A stretch of DNA of 64,000 bases from NCBI GenBank assembly GCA_036554285.1, contig DATBNO010000029.1, positions 1 to 64,000 on the forward strand, in the 5' to 3' direction. The position numbers were made by a program, and so were the translations under genes. A model generated the notes under the pieces. It saw only the letters and a list, made by a program, of their open reading frames with translations, searched no databases and was not told the origin of the DNA. Every line of letters begins with the position of its first letter. The stretch's first letter is position 1. Positions 24,769 to 34,621 of this stretch are shown piece by piece. Source of the stretch: JADGGM01 sp025449955. Lineage in GTDB: Bacteria; Gemmatimonadota; Gemmatimonadetes; Gemmatimonadales; Gemmatimonadaceae.

Positions 24769-26841
24769 CTACTGTTGGCCCACCGTCTGTGGCGGCGCGT
24801 TCTGCCACTTCTTGAACCACGCCATCACGTAGGCCAACTTCGTCATCATGTGGCTCGGCGTCGCCGAGATCTCGTGCGATGCGTTAGGCACGCGCACCAG
24901 GGCCGCCGGGACTTTGCGCAGCTTGAGCGCGCCGTAGAACTGCTCGGCCTCCGAGCTCGGGGTCCGATAGTCCACATCGCCGGTGATCATCATCGTGGGT
25001 GTCGTGACGTTGCCGACGTACGTGATCGGCGAATACTTCATGTATGTGTCGGCCTGCGTCCACGGCATGCCCGTGAACCAGTACGTGAGGCCGAACTCGG
25101 ACACGTCGGCCGTCAGCACCCAGCTGTACCAGTTGATCACCGGCTTCTGCACCACCGCCGCGCGGAACCGGTGCGTGTGGCCGACGATCCACGCCGTGAG
25201 CACGCCGCCGCCGCTGCCGCCCGTGACGTACAGCTGGTCGGGATCCACGTAGCCTTTCGCGATCACCGCATCGACGCCCGACATCAAGTCGTCGTAGTCG
25301 TGGTTCGGGTAGTCGTGGTTGATCAGATTCCCGAACGTCTCGCCGTAGCTGGTGCTGCCGCGCGGATTCATGTACAACACGACGTATCCGGCCGCCGCGT
25401 ACATCTGCAGCTCCGCCGACCAGCGGTCGCCGTAGTCGAGGTACGGGCCGCCGTGAATTTCGAGGACTAACGGATACTTGCGCGTCGCGTCGAATGCCGG
25501 CGGCGTGATGACCCATCCTTCCACGTCGCGCTGATCGAACGACGACTTGACGTGCATCTCGTGCACCGCGCCTAACGTCTTGCCGCCGGGTCCGAACAGG
25601 CCATCGTTGAGGTGGGTGAGGCGCACCGCCGGCGCGCCCGCGCGGCTGGTCACGGCGACATCGGCCGGATGGTCCGGATCCGATTCCGTGAAGGCGATGC
25701 GGGCGGCGTGCGACATCGAATACGACCCGCCCGGATACGGGCGGCCGAGGTCCAGGCCGCCGACGTGCGAGGCAACGACGGTGACCTTTCCGTCCAACGT
25801 CACGTATCCGATCTTCGTGTCGCCTTCATCGTCGTACAACACGTAGATGCCGCGCCCGTCGGGCGCCCACGACGCCGCGAACAGATCCCGGTCGAAGTTA
25901 GGCGTGAGCACGCGCGAGGACGACCCGTCCGCGTTCATCACGTACAAGTGCGTCACCTGATACCCTTGATGGTGGTCGTCGAATCCCGAATAGGCCACCA
26001 TCTTGCCGTCAGGCGAAATCGCCGGCCCGTTGTCGGGACCCTCGCGCGTGGTCAGCGTCCGAAGCGTACCGCCCTCCACCGGCACCGAATACACCTCCGT
26101 GTTGAGCGGCGTATACTCGCCATCGGGATGCCGGTTCGCCGAAAAGAAAATGGTCTTGCCATCGGGCGACCACACCGGCTCGCCGTCGTTGAATTCGCCG
26201 CTCGTCAGCTGGCGCGGCGCCCCGCCGTCGGCGCTCACCACGAAAATGTGCACGTGGCCCGCGGGTACGTCGCCGCCGCCATCCTGGCGATAGACTAACG
26301 CTTCCGTGTAGCGCGTCGGCGGACCCCAGTCCGCGCCCTGCGGCTTGGCCGGCAGCGAGACGATCGACGCCGGCGCTTCCGGCACGAACATCACGAACGC
26401 GATCCATTTTCCGTTAGGCGACCACGCCAGCGACGACGGGCCGTGCTCGAGGTGCGTCACCACACCCTCGACACCGGACGCCATCCACCGCACGTGTATC
26501 TCGCTCGACCCATCCACGTTCGAGACGTACGCGAGCCGTCCGCCGTCGGGCGACCACCGCGCGTTCCCGTCGTTCCGCGCATCGCCGCTCGTGAGCGGCC
26601 GCTGCTCGCCGTTGTCGGCGTTCACGACCCACAACGTCGATCGCTCGACATCCTTCATGATGTCGTACCGCGACCTGGCATACACGATCTCCCGGCCGTC
26701 CGGCGATATTTGCGGGTCCGCGGCCCACTGCAGCTCGAAGATGTCGCGAAGCGCGAAGCGGTGATTGCCTAACGAATCTTGCGCGTGCACCGCGGACGCC
26801 ATCACGCATCCCGCGCACACCACACTCATCACAGATCGCAT
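24769..26841 (-). CDS. S9 family peptidase (prolyl oligopeptidase type), exported
   Basis: 690 residues with a signal peptide ending at AVHAQ. The N-terminal two thirds is a beta-propeller with repeats of the type SPDGREIVYARS, WSPDGGRLAYVS and WSPNGKWIAF. The C-terminal alpha/beta hydrolase has the catalytic Ser in VTGGSGGGVLTAW, Asp in GDVDYRTP and His in NASHE. Such enzymes cut short peptides in the periplasm, often after proline or acylated residues. Genomes of this group carry many copies. Motif copies at 24883, 25570, 25897, 26413 and 26767 lie within the gene. Confidence 0.94.
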   Translation of the reverse strand: MRSVMSVVCAGCVMASAVHAQDSLGNHRFALRDIFELQWAADPQISPDGREIVYARSRYDIMKDVERSTLWVVNADNGEQRPLTSGDARNDGNARWSPDGGRLAYVSNVDGSSEIHVRWMASGVEGVVTHLEHGPSSLAWSPNGKWIAFVMFVPEAPASIVSLPAKPQGADWGPPTRYTEALVYRQDGGGDVPAGHVHIFVVSADGGAPRQLTSGEFNDGEPVWSPDGKTIFFSANRHPDGEYTPLNTEVYSVPVEGGTLRTLTTREGPDNGPAISPDGKMVAYSGFDDHHQGYQVTHLYVMNADGSSSRVLTPNFDRDLFAASWAPDGRGIYVLYDDEGDTKIGYVTLDGKVTVVASHVGGLDLGRPYPGGSYSMSHAARIAFTESDPDHPADVAVTSRAGAPAVRLTHLNDGLFGPGGKTLGAVHEMHVKSSFDQRDVEGWVITPPAFDATRKYPLVLEIHGGPYLDYGDRWSAELQMYAAAGYVVLYMNPRGSTSYGETFGNLINHDYPNHDYDDLMSGVDAVIAKGYVDPDQLYVTGGSGGGVLTAWIVGHTHRFRAAVVQKPVINWYSWVLTADVSEFGLTYWFTGMPWTQADTYMKYSPITYVGNVTTPTMMITGDVDYRTPSSEAEQFYGALKLRKVPAALVRVPNASHEISATPSHMMTKLAYVMAWFKKWQNAPPQTVGQQ

Positions 26842-27039
26842 CGCATCTCCGGATTCAGGACGTGTCGCCGATTATCTAACTGACGCCCAACGCGACGCCG
26901 GCGTTGCGCACAACGGTGCGCCCCAGCACGACGGCATCCTTGGAGTTCTCTCATACGACGCCGAACGGTCGCGTTCCTTTGGACCGCCCCGCAACGTTCC
27001 GCACCGCCCCCGCGACCCCTCCCCCACTACGTTCGCGGC

Positions 27040-30000
27040 GTGCGATCACTCGAATCCTTCGCCGCCCTGCTCGCCGCCAGCGGCACCCAGGCCGGACTCA
27101 CCACACTCGCCACCGAGTTGGGTTTCGCCGCCAACCCGGTGCCGCTCGACACAGACACACAAAGTACGCTCGGTCTAACACAATCGTTCGTCCGCTCCGC
27201 CCGCATCGCCTCCGGCACAGGCTTCCTGCGCGCGCTCCTCATCGAATGCGATCCTTCGACGCCGCTCCGCATACTCGCTACCACCGTCGCCCAACACTGC
27301 TCCGCCCACGCGCCACAACTTGCCTGGCTCCTCATCGCCACACAATACAATGGATGCGACCTCACCATCGCGACCTGGTCCGCCGACCGATCCAAACCGC
27401 GCACAGTCGCCCTCCACGTCGATCGCACACACGTCGTCCCCAGTGACGCAGAAACATTTGCTGCACTCGCCGCCGCCGCCCATGAACCCGACATCCTCGC
27501 CCATTCCGCCTGGCTCGACACACTCGGCCGCGACGCCCTAACGAGACGGTTCTATCGCACCCTCGAACAAGTCGTCGCCAATCTCGCAGACTCCGCGGAA
27601 TTCAGTCGCGCCCCTCGGCGCGTACCAAGTACGGAACGCGCCGACCTCGCCCTCTTGTACGTCTCGCGACTCCTCTTCCTCAGCTTCCTCCAAACCAAAG
27701 GCTGGCTCGACCACGATCGCCGATTCCTCGAGAATAGCTTCGCCCGCTGCATGGAACGCGGCGGCCTGTACCACCGCAAAGTCCTCCTCCCACTCTTCTT
27801 CGGCACACTCAATACGCCGCCCCGCGCACGCGCCGCAGCAGCACGCGCCTTCGGACGCATCCCGTTTCTGAACGGTGGACTCTTCGCCCGCACCCACCTC
27901 GAACGCCATCACCCCGATCTCCAATTCCCCGACGATACACTCGGCGTCGTCTTCGGTGAGCTACTGGCCCGATACCGATTCTCACCCCGCGAAGAGTCCG
28001 CCAATTGGTCGGAAGCCGCCGTCGATCCGGAAATGTTGGGCAAAGCCTTCGAGTCCCTCATGGAAGCAAGCGCCCGGCGAAATTCCGGTGCGTTTTATAC
28101 GCCTGGGCGACTGGTCGCCACCGTTAGTCACGCGGCCCTCACTCAAGCCTTGGCTTCCGATACGATCGCGCCCGACACGGCACGCGACGCGCTCGAGGGA
28201 CATCTGCCTAACGAGCGCGACGCGGAGGCCCTTCGCGCGCGCTGCGCATCCATCACGATCCTCGATCCCGCCTGCGGAAGCGGCGCCTTCCTCGTCCACA
28301 TCCTCGAGCAGGTCGCCGCCCTCCGCGCCAAACTCGGCGACCCGCGCCCGGTATGGCAGATCCGGCGGGACATGCTCACCAAGTCGATCTTCGGCGTCGA
28401 CATCAACCCAACCGCCGTCTGGCTCTGCGAACTCAGGCTCTGGCTCTCCGTCGTCATTGACTGCGACATCGTCGACCCGATGCTCGTCCCCCCGCTCCCG
28501 AACCTCGATCGACACATCCGCATCGGCGACTCCCTCGCCGGCGATGCGTTCGAGCCCGCGATCCGCGCTGCCACGTCCGGTGGACCACACCTCGCCCAAC
28601 TGCGCGAACGATACGCCCGGTCGAGCGGTTCCCGGAAACACACGCTGCAGCGCGCACTCGACCGCGCCGAACGCACACTCGTCATCGCTCATCTCGAGCG
28701 GCAACTCGCCGGCTGCGCGGCACGACGACGCGACATCCTTTCCGCCCTCCGCGCACGCGACCTGTTCGGCACGCGAGCAACTCCCGCGTCCGTTGCCAGA
28801 CAACGCCTCGCCGCGGAACGCGAGCGCAGCCGCTCCCTCACCGCCTCCCTCCGCGACGTGCGCAACGGCGGCGCCCTGCCCTTCGCCTGGATCACCCATT
28901 TCCCCGACGTCGCCCGCCACGGCGGCTTCACCGCCATACTCGGCAACCCGCCCTGGGTCAGGCTCCATCGCATACCGGCCGAGTCGCGCCTCGAGCTCCG
29001 CCGGCGCTTCTACTCATATCGCAACGCGCCCTGGACCCGCGGCGCCACCGCCGCCCGCGCAACACTCGGCTTCGCCGCCCAGGTCGATCTGGCCGCCCTC
29101 TTCGCCGAACGCGCACTCTCGCTCCTCCAGGCTCGCGGCACGCTCGCCTTACTGCTTCCAACGAAACTCTGGCGCGCCCTCGCCGGCGGCGGCCTGCGCG
29201 CCACACTGCACGATCGAGCTCGACTCGTCTCGATCGAGGATTGGAGCGAAGCGCCGCGACAATTCGATGCCGCAGTTTATCCATCGCTCCTCGTCGCCAC
29301 CCGCCGCGAGCGACACGCCGCGCACGATCCGATGGTCAAGCGCGAGACCAACGAGGACGACGCGATTCGAGCAACCGTTCACCGGCCTAACCGAATTGCG
29401 CAGTGGTGCACACCACGCTCACACCTCGGCTTCGACGACGATCCCGCGAGCCCCTGGCTCCTCGCTCCACCACCGGTCCGCGAGGCCTTCGATCGCCTCG
29501 CCGCCGCCGGCATCCCGCTGGTCCATAGCGCGCTCGGCCCACCGCAACTGGGCGTCAAGTGCGGTTTGAACGAGGCCTTCATCGTACGGTGTATCGACGC
29601 GGGGTCGGCCGTCGCCACTGTGCACGACGGCCACCGCACCGGTCGCGTCGAACGCCATCTCTTGAGGCCGCTGCTGCGCGGCGAAGGCGTGTGTGCGTGG
29701 CGACAGCCGCCTAACGGAACCGGCGAATGGATCCTGTGGACGCACGATGGCCGAGGAGCGCCGCTCCGCGCGTTGCCGCCGCACGCGCATGCATGGCTCG
29801 CGCGGTGGCGCGCCGCACTCTCCCGTCGCGCCGATGCGCGCTCCCGCGGACCCTGGTGGGCCCTCTTCCGCACCGCCGGTGCGTCCGGCGCACGCGCTCG
29901 CGTCGTGTGGGCCGACGTCGGCCGCGCCCCCCGCGCGCTCGTGCTCGCGCCGCACGAAGAGTCCGTCGCGCTCAATAGTTGCTACGTGCTCGCCTGCCGC

Positions 30001-30297
30001 GATGCGCGCGACGCCCACACGCTCGCCGCACTGCTGAATTCGCCCCTTCTCGCCGCATGGCTCGCCCTCATCGCCGAACCCGCCCGCGGCGGCTATCGCC
30101 GCTTCCTGGCGTGGACCGTCGCGCTCCTCCCCACACCGCGTGACTGGTCGCGCGCACGCGATATCCTGGCACCACTCGCCCAACGCGCCCAACAAGGAAT
30201 CGACCCCGGCGCCGGCGAGTTGCTCGACGCCACACTCCGCGCGTACGGCATCCACCGGCCCGACATCGAGCCGCTCCTCGAATGGACGGAGTCCTAA
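27040..30297 (+). CDS. Eco57I-type adenine DNA methylase, large
   Basis: 1085 residues from GTG. The N-terminal 350 residues match the region found before Eco57I-type methylases (LLYVSRLLFLSFLQTKGWL, FLNGGLF). The AdoMet site DPACGSGAFLVHIL lies near residue 408 and the catalytic NPPWVRL near 634, so it should methylate adenine N6. A C-terminal target-recognition-like part follows (residues about 800-1060). I see no PD-(D/E)XK nuclease motif. It overlaps the helicase gene by 16 bases. Both carry many in-frame motif copies, so the pair is long resident. Possible defence function resembling methylase-helicase parts of DISARM, but the other DISARM genes are absent. Confidence 0.88.
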   Translation: MRSLESFAALLAASGTQAGLTTLATELGFAANPVPLDTDTQSTLGLTQSFVRSARIASGTGFLRALLIECDPSTPLRILATTVAQHCSAHAPQLAWLLIATQYNGCDLTIATWSADRSKPRTVALHVDRTHVVPSDAETFAALAAAAHEPDILAHSAWLDTLGRDALTRRFYRTLEQVVANLADSAEFSRAPRRVPSTERADLALLYVSRLLFLSFLQTKGWLDHDRRFLENSFARCMERGGLYHRKVLLPLFFGTLNTPPRARAAAARAFGRIPFLNGGLFARTHLERHHPDLQFPDDTLGVVFGELLARYRFSPREESANWSEAAVDPEMLGKAFESLMEASARRNSGAFYTPGRLVATVSHAALTQALASDTIAPDTARDALEGHLPNERDAEALRARCASITILDPACGSGAFLVHILEQVAALRAKLGDPRPVWQIRRDMLTKSIFGVDINPTAVWLCELRLWLSVVIDCDIVDPMLVPPLPNLDRHIRIGDSLAGDAFEPAIRAATSGGPHLAQLRERYARSSGSRKHTLQRALDRAERTLVIAHLERQLAGCAARRRDILSALRARDLFGTRATPASVARQRLAAERERSRSLTASLRDVRNGGALPFAWITHFPDVARHGGFTAILGNPPWVRLHRIPAESRLELRRRFYSYRNAPWTRGATAARATLGFAAQVDLAALFAERALSLLQARGTLALLLPTKLWRALAGGGLRATLHDRARLVSIEDWSEAPRQFDAAVYPSLLVATRRERHAAHDPMVKRETNEDDAIRATVHRPNRIAQWCTPRSHLGFDDDPASPWLLAPPPVREAFDRLAAAGIPLVHSALGPPQLGVKCGLNEAFIVRCIDAGSAVATVHDGHRTGRVERHLLRPLLRGEGVCAWRQPPNGTGEWILWTHDGRGAPLRALPPHAHAWLARWRAALSRRADARSRGPWWALFRTAGASGARARVVWADVGRAPRALVLAPHEESVALNSCYVLACRDARDAHTLAALLNSPLLAAWLALIAEPARGGYRRFLAWTVALLPTPRDWSRARDILAPLAQRAQQGIDPGAGELLDATLRAYGIHRPDIEPLLEWTES

Positions 30298-32504
30298 CCC
30301 ACCGCGCGGACGTCGCCCGCGTACGGGCCGTCATCGCCGACCTCTTTCTCCGGGATCGCGAACCGTCGTCCATCGCGCACGTCGGCATCATCGCGCTCCG
30401 CCCCCACCAGCGGTCCGCCGTCGACCGCGCGCGCCACGTGATCGCCGAATACGGCGGCGCGCTCCTCGCCGACGAAGTCGGACTCGGCAAGACCTTCGTC
30501 GCGGTCGCCCTCATTCGGGAATCACGGCGTGCGCTCGTCGTCGCGCCGGCGGCGCTCCGTCCCATGTGGCGCGACGCACTCGAGCGCGGCGGCACCGCTG
30601 CACGCGTCGTGTCGTACGATGCCGTGAGCCGGGGCGCGTTGCCTAACGAGACGTTCGACTTCGTGGTGCTCGACGAAGCGCACCACGCGCGCAACCCGGC
30701 CACCAAACGCTACGCCCGCCTCGCCGCCATCACGTCCGCAACACCCGTTCTCCTCCTGTCGGCCACTCCGGTCCACAACCACGCCGGCGACCTGGCCGCC
30801 CTCCTCGCGCTGTTTCTGGGCGCGCGCGCGTGGCAAATCACGGATGATCAGCGTGCCGCCTGTATCATTCGCCGCGAACGCGCCGACGTCGCAGACACGA
30901 TGCTGCCGGCGCTCCTCCCCTCCGTCTGGCTCCCGGTCGGCGACGACGAGGGCCTCCTCGAACACATCACCGCCCTGCCTCCACCGCTCCCGCCGCGAGA
31001 TGGCGACGACGGTGGCGCCCTCGTCCATTGGGGACTCGCCCGACTCTGGGCCTCCAGCCAGGGCGCCCTCATCCGGGCCCTCGAACGGCGGCTCGCCATC
31101 GCCACGGCACTCGACGCGAACCTCGCCGCCGGCCGCTACCCCTCCCGCGCCACCCTGAGCGCCTGGGTCTGCGGCGAGGACGCCGTCCAACTCGCGTTCC
31201 CGCAACTGTTCGAGGCGGAGCACCGCCTAACGGAGCCGATGCGGCGTGTCGTCGCGGCGCACACGGACGCCATCCGCGCCCTGAGAAGCCGAGTGCAGGC
31301 CAGCGCGTGGACGGACATCGAGCGCGCGGCGCGCATCCACGACGTCCGCGTCGCGCACCCCGGTGAGAAGGTCGTCGCGTTCTCCCAGTTCGCCGACACC
31401 ATTCGCACACTCTTCTCGCGCCTGCCTAACCGATCGGTGGCCGGCGGCCTGACGGCCCGAGGCGGACTCGTCGCCGGCGGTCCCATCCTGCGCGCCGAGC
31501 TCCTCGCGCGCTTCGCGCCGCGCGCGCAACGGGCGGCGCCGCCACGCGACATCGAGCGCATCGATTGCCTGCTCACCACGGATCTGCTCAGCGAAGGCAT
31601 CAACCTGCAGGACGCCTCCGTCGTCGTACATCTCGATTTGCCCTGGACGCCGGCCCGACTCGAGCAACGCGTCGGCCGCGCGCGACGGATCGGGTCCGAG
31701 CACCCGCGAGTCGCCGTCTACACCATGGCGCCGCCCGCCGCCGCCGAAGCGCTGCTCCGCGTCGAGCAGCGCCTCCACGACAAACTCCGCGCAGCGAATC
31801 GCGCCATCGGCATCGCGGGCACGATCCTTCCCGCGTCTCCGCCTAACGACACACCCTCGGCGCCGCGCCAACGCGAGTCGCTGCGGCGCATCATCGCGGC
31901 CTGGCGCCTGGCCGACGCTCCACCGCCTGACGAATCACCACCGTTCGTGGCCGCCCAACGCACGTCCAGGCCCTGTGTGCTCGCCCTGTTCCGCGACCCG
32001 TTCGGCTGCGAACTCGCCGGCTCCGTCGATCACCGCCCGCTCGACGATCGCCCGGCCCTCCTCGTCGAAATCGCAACGTTGCTCGATGCGACCGCCGCCC
32101 ATGTGAACCAGCCCACGCTGCGCGCAGACGACGTCGGCACGGCCCTCGCGCTGTCCGATCGATGGATCGCTCGTCGCGCGTCCATCGCCGCCACCGGGGG
32201 AGCCGTGCCGCTGCACGCGCCGGGCCGTCGCCAAGCGATGCGCCGCATCGTGTCCATCACATCGCGCGCACCCCATCACCTCCGCCCAACGCTCGCGCCG
32301 CTGGCCGCTCGTGCGCGTCGAGCCGTCACCCTGCCCTTCGGCATCGGCGCCGAACGCGTGTTGAACGATCTTGCCACCGCGACGCTGCCCGATGAGGCGT
32401 GGCTCCGCGCGCTCGGAACGTTCGCCGATGTCCAAGAGCGCGCCGGCTCGCCTCCGGAACGCACCCTAACCCTCGTTGCCATACTCGTCGGCGTCGTCGA
32501 GTAG
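30282..32504 (+). CDS. SNF2-like superfamily 2 helicase
   Basis: 740 residues. Helicase motifs in order: ADEVGLGKTFVAVAL (Walker A, near residue 62), VLDEAHHARNP (motif II, near 129), LLLSATPVHN (III), LTTDLLSEGINLQDA (V, near 438) and EQRVGRARRIG (VI, near 460). The C-terminal 250 residues are unrecognised and Ala/Arg-rich. The start lies inside the methylase gene's last codons (16-base overlap), so both are made together. Likely moves along DNA for a methylase-guided defence or repair system; no nuclease is encoded next to it. Related families are DrmD and RapA-like helicases. Confidence 0.87.
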   Translation: MDGVLTHRADVARVRAVIADLFLRDREPSSIAHVGIIALRPHQRSAVDRARHVIAEYGGALLADEVGLGKTFVAVALIRESRRALVVAPAALRPMWRDALERGGTAARVVSYDAVSRGALPNETFDFVVLDEAHHARNPATKRYARLAAITSATPVLLLSATPVHNHAGDLAALLALFLGARAWQITDDQRAACIIRRERADVADTMLPALLPSVWLPVGDDEGLLEHITALPPPLPPRDGDDGGALVHWGLARLWASSQGALIRALERRLAIATALDANLAAGRYPSRATLSAWVCGEDAVQLAFPQLFEAEHRLTEPMRRVVAAHTDAIRALRSRVQASAWTDIERAARIHDVRVAHPGEKVVAFSQFADTIRTLFSRLPNRSVAGGLTARGGLVAGGPILRAELLARFAPRAQRAAPPRDIERIDCLLTTDLLSEGINLQDASVVVHLDLPWTPARLEQRVGRARRIGSEHPRVAVYTMAPPAAAEALLRVEQRLHDKLRAANRAIGIAGTILPASPPNDTPSAPRQRESLRRIIAAWRLADAPPPDESPPFVAAQRTSRPCVLALFRDPFGCELAGSVDHRPLDDRPALLVEIATLLDATAAHVNQPTLRADDVGTALALSDRWIARRASIAATGGAVPLHAPGRRQAMRRIVSITSRAPHHLRPTLAPLAARARRAVTLPFGIGAERVLNDLATATLPDEAWLRALGTFADVQERAGSPPERTLTLVAILVGVVE

Positions 32505-32528
32505 CCGTTCGATCCATAAATTGCGGCG

Positions 32529-33215
32529 ATGCCGCCTCCTGCACCGCTCGTCATTCTGTTCGACCTCGACGGTACCCTCGCCGATTCGATCAAGCTCATC
32601 CTCGGCGCGTTCCGACACACGTTCAACGCGCATCTCGGAGCGGTTCCGGCGGACCAAGCGTGGATTGCCGGTATGGGAACGCCGCTCGCGTCGCAGATCC
32701 GCGCGCTCGTGGCCGACAAAGACTTGATCGAGCCCATGACCGCCACCTACCGGGCCTGGCAGAACGAGCATCACGACGAGATGCTCCGCGAATTCGTGGG
32801 CGTGCGCAAAACGCTCACCCTCCTGCACGAACACGGGCACCCGATGGCGCTCGTCACCAGCAAAGCAACCGACGCCGCCATGCGGGCACTTCGGCTCATG
32901 GGAATCGACTCGCTCTTGAGCCGCGTCATCGGCGCCGATGCCACCTCGTCGCACAAGCCAAACCCGGAACCGGTGCTCTACGCACTCGCCCAACTGGGAC
33001 GCGAGCCACGCGACGCCATTTTCGTCGGCGACTCACCCCACGACATTGCCGCGGGCAACGCCGCCGGCGTGCTCACAGTGGCGGCCCTGTGGGGCCCGTT
33101 CACGCGCCAAACGATCGAGTCCGCACGGCCCGACCACCTCATCGCAGACATCCGCGACCTGCCTACCCTCATTGACACCCTCACCGCTGCCAACTCGGCA
33201 GCTTCGCGCCAATGA
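32529..33215 (+). CDS. HAD-family phosphatase (phosphoglycolate phosphatase-like)
   Basis: 228 residues. The four HAD motifs are intact: FDLDGTLADS (nucleophile Asp), LVTSKAT, the lysine in SHKPNPEP and VGDSPHDIAAG. The helical cap between motifs I and II is of the C1 type, as in phosphoglycolate phosphatase (Gph) and pyrophosphatase PpaX. The substrate is probably a small phosphate ester. It follows the helicase by 24 bases on the same strand, but the functions look unrelated. Confidence 0.9.
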   Translation: MPPPAPLVILFDLDGTLADSIKLILGAFRHTFNAHLGAVPADQAWIAGMGTPLASQIRALVADKDLIEPMTATYRAWQNEHHDEMLREFVGVRKTLTLLHEHGHPMALVTSKATDAAMRALRLMGIDSLLSRVIGADATSSHKPNPEPVLYALAQLGREPRDAIFVGDSPHDIAAGNAAGVLTVAALWGPFTRQTIESARPDHLIADIRDLPTLIDTLTAANSAASRQ

Positions 33216-33278
33216 CCGTTCAAACCTTCCGGCTCTTCGAACCATCTGATTCAGCGACGGCATCAAGGCGCGAAGTGA

Positions 33279-33854
33279 ATGCTGACGGCCACGATGGAAG
33301 ACGTGGTGACAACGATTCCGAGTGAGGAGCCGACGTCCGACGTAGCTCTGGCTGCGGCGGGCGACCGGCAGGCCTTCGAGCGCGTGTACCGCGCGAACGT
33401 GCAGCGGGTGTTTTCCATCTGTGTACGCATGTGCGGTGATCGAGGCCGAGCGGAAGAGTTGACGCAGGACGCGTTCGTTCGGGCGTGGGAGAAACTCCCG
33501 CTGTTCCGCGGCGAAAGCGCGTTCAGCACGTGGCTGCACCGACTGGCCGTCAACGTGGTGTTGAACGATCGGAAAGTGCTGGGCCGCGAGCGGGCACGCG
33601 CCGCGAACGGTGACGACGACGAGGATGGCGAAGCGTTGTACGGCGCCAGCGCGCCACCCTCGCACGCCGATCGGATGGACCTCGAGGCGGCGATCGAGTT
33701 GCTGCCTCCCGGCGCACGACGCGTGTTCGTGCTGCATGACGTGGAAGGCTATCGACACGAGGAAATCGCCGAAATGCTCGGCGTGACCTCAGGCGGCAGT
33801 AAGGCGCAGCTTCACCGCGCCCGGCTTCTGTTGCGCGAGGCATTGAACCGATGA
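33279..33854 (+). CDS. ECF RNA polymerase sigma factor
   Basis: 191 residues. Region 2 reads DRQAFERVYRANVQRVFSIC with the EELTQDAFVRAWEKL core; region 4 reads LPPGARRVFVLHDVEGYRHE with the helix-turn-helix EIAEMLGVTSGGSKAQLHRA. An acidic linker (GDDDEDGE) joins them. It should direct RNA polymerase to its own operon and a small regulon. The stop overlaps the start of the anti-sigma gene (ATGA), fixing both reading frames. The start may be either ATG six codons apart. Confidence 0.93.
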   Translation: MLTATMEDVVTTIPSEEPTSDVALAAAGDRQAFERVYRANVQRVFSICVRMCGDRGRAEELTQDAFVRAWEKLPLFRGESAFSTWLHRLAVNVVLNDRKVLGRERARAANGDDDEDGEALYGASAPPSHADRMDLEAAIELLPPGARRVFVLHDVEGYRHEEIAEMLGVTSGGSKAQLHRARLLLREALNR

Positions 33855-34621
33855 CGAACCGACCACTCACCTGCGAGCAGTTCGATGCGGCACTCTCCGA
33901 CTACCTGGAGAATGCCCTCGATCCGGCCGAGCGCACCGCGCTCGAGTCGCACGCTTCGACGTGCGACCGGTGTCGTGCGCTGCTCGCCGAGCTCTCGGCG
34001 ATCCCCACCGAGGCGGGCGCGCTCCACGATCTCGAGCCGTCACGTGATCTGTGGCCCGCGATCGCCCAACGCATCGCGGCCCCGGTGGTCGCGCTGCCGG
34101 GCGCCGCGGCGCGGCGGGAGCGGCGGCCGTCGGTTAGGCCGTGGTATCTCACACCGGCGTCGCTCGCCGCGGCGGCGGCCGTGCTCATCGCCGTCACCGC
34201 GAGCGTCACCGCCCTGGCCATCCGCACGGGGCGGACATCCGCGCCGGCCGGCGCTGTGGCGGCGAATAACCCGGCGCCCGCGGCGCAGCCCAACGATTCA
34301 CAGATCGACATTCCGGCCCCGGCGCCCCGCGTGACCAACGCGTCCGCCACCAGGCCTAACGCGGTGCCGGTCCAGGAAGTGTACGCCCGCGAGATCGCCG
34401 AGCTCGATTCGATCGTCCGCGACCAGCGCTCGCATCTCGACACGTCGACCGTCACCGTCATCGAAAAGAACCTGCACATCATCGACCAAGCCATCGCGCA
34501 GAGCAGAGCCGCGCTCGCGCGCGATCCCAATAGCGGCTTCTTGCACCACCAGCTGAACGACGCACTGAATCAGAAGATCTCGCTGCTTCGGACTGTTGCC
34601 TTACTCCCTGCTCGCACGTGA
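33851..34621 (+). CDS. Membrane-bound anti-sigma factor with zinc finger
   Basis: 256 residues. The N-terminus is a zf-HC2 domain (TCEQFDAALSDYLENALD ... HASTCDRCRALL), whose His and Cys bind zinc and which holds the sigma factor. One membrane helix lies near residues 100-122 (LAAAAAVLIAVTASVTALAI) and the rest, with a coiled segment, is outside. It overlaps the sigma gene by 4 bases and the next gene's GTG by 4, so all three are coupled. It should release the sigma factor on an envelope signal. Confidence 0.92.
   Translation: MTNRPLTCEQFDAALSDYLENALDPAERTALESHASTCDRCRALLAELSAIPTEAGALHDLEPSRDLWPAIAQRIAAPVVALPGAAARRERRPSVRPWYLTPASLAAAAAVLIAVTASVTALAIRTGRTSAPAGAVAANNPAPAAQPNDSQIDIPAPAPRVTNASATRPNAVPVQEVYAREIAELDSIVRDQRSHLDTSTVTVIEKNLHIIDQAIAQSRAALARDPNSGFLHHQLNDALNQKISLLRTVALLPART

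Noticed and set aside
27875..29569. A 564-codon plus-strand frame inside the methylase
   Set aside because: Ser/Pro/Arg-rich low-complexity translation, out of frame with an intact methylase that has clear motifs.
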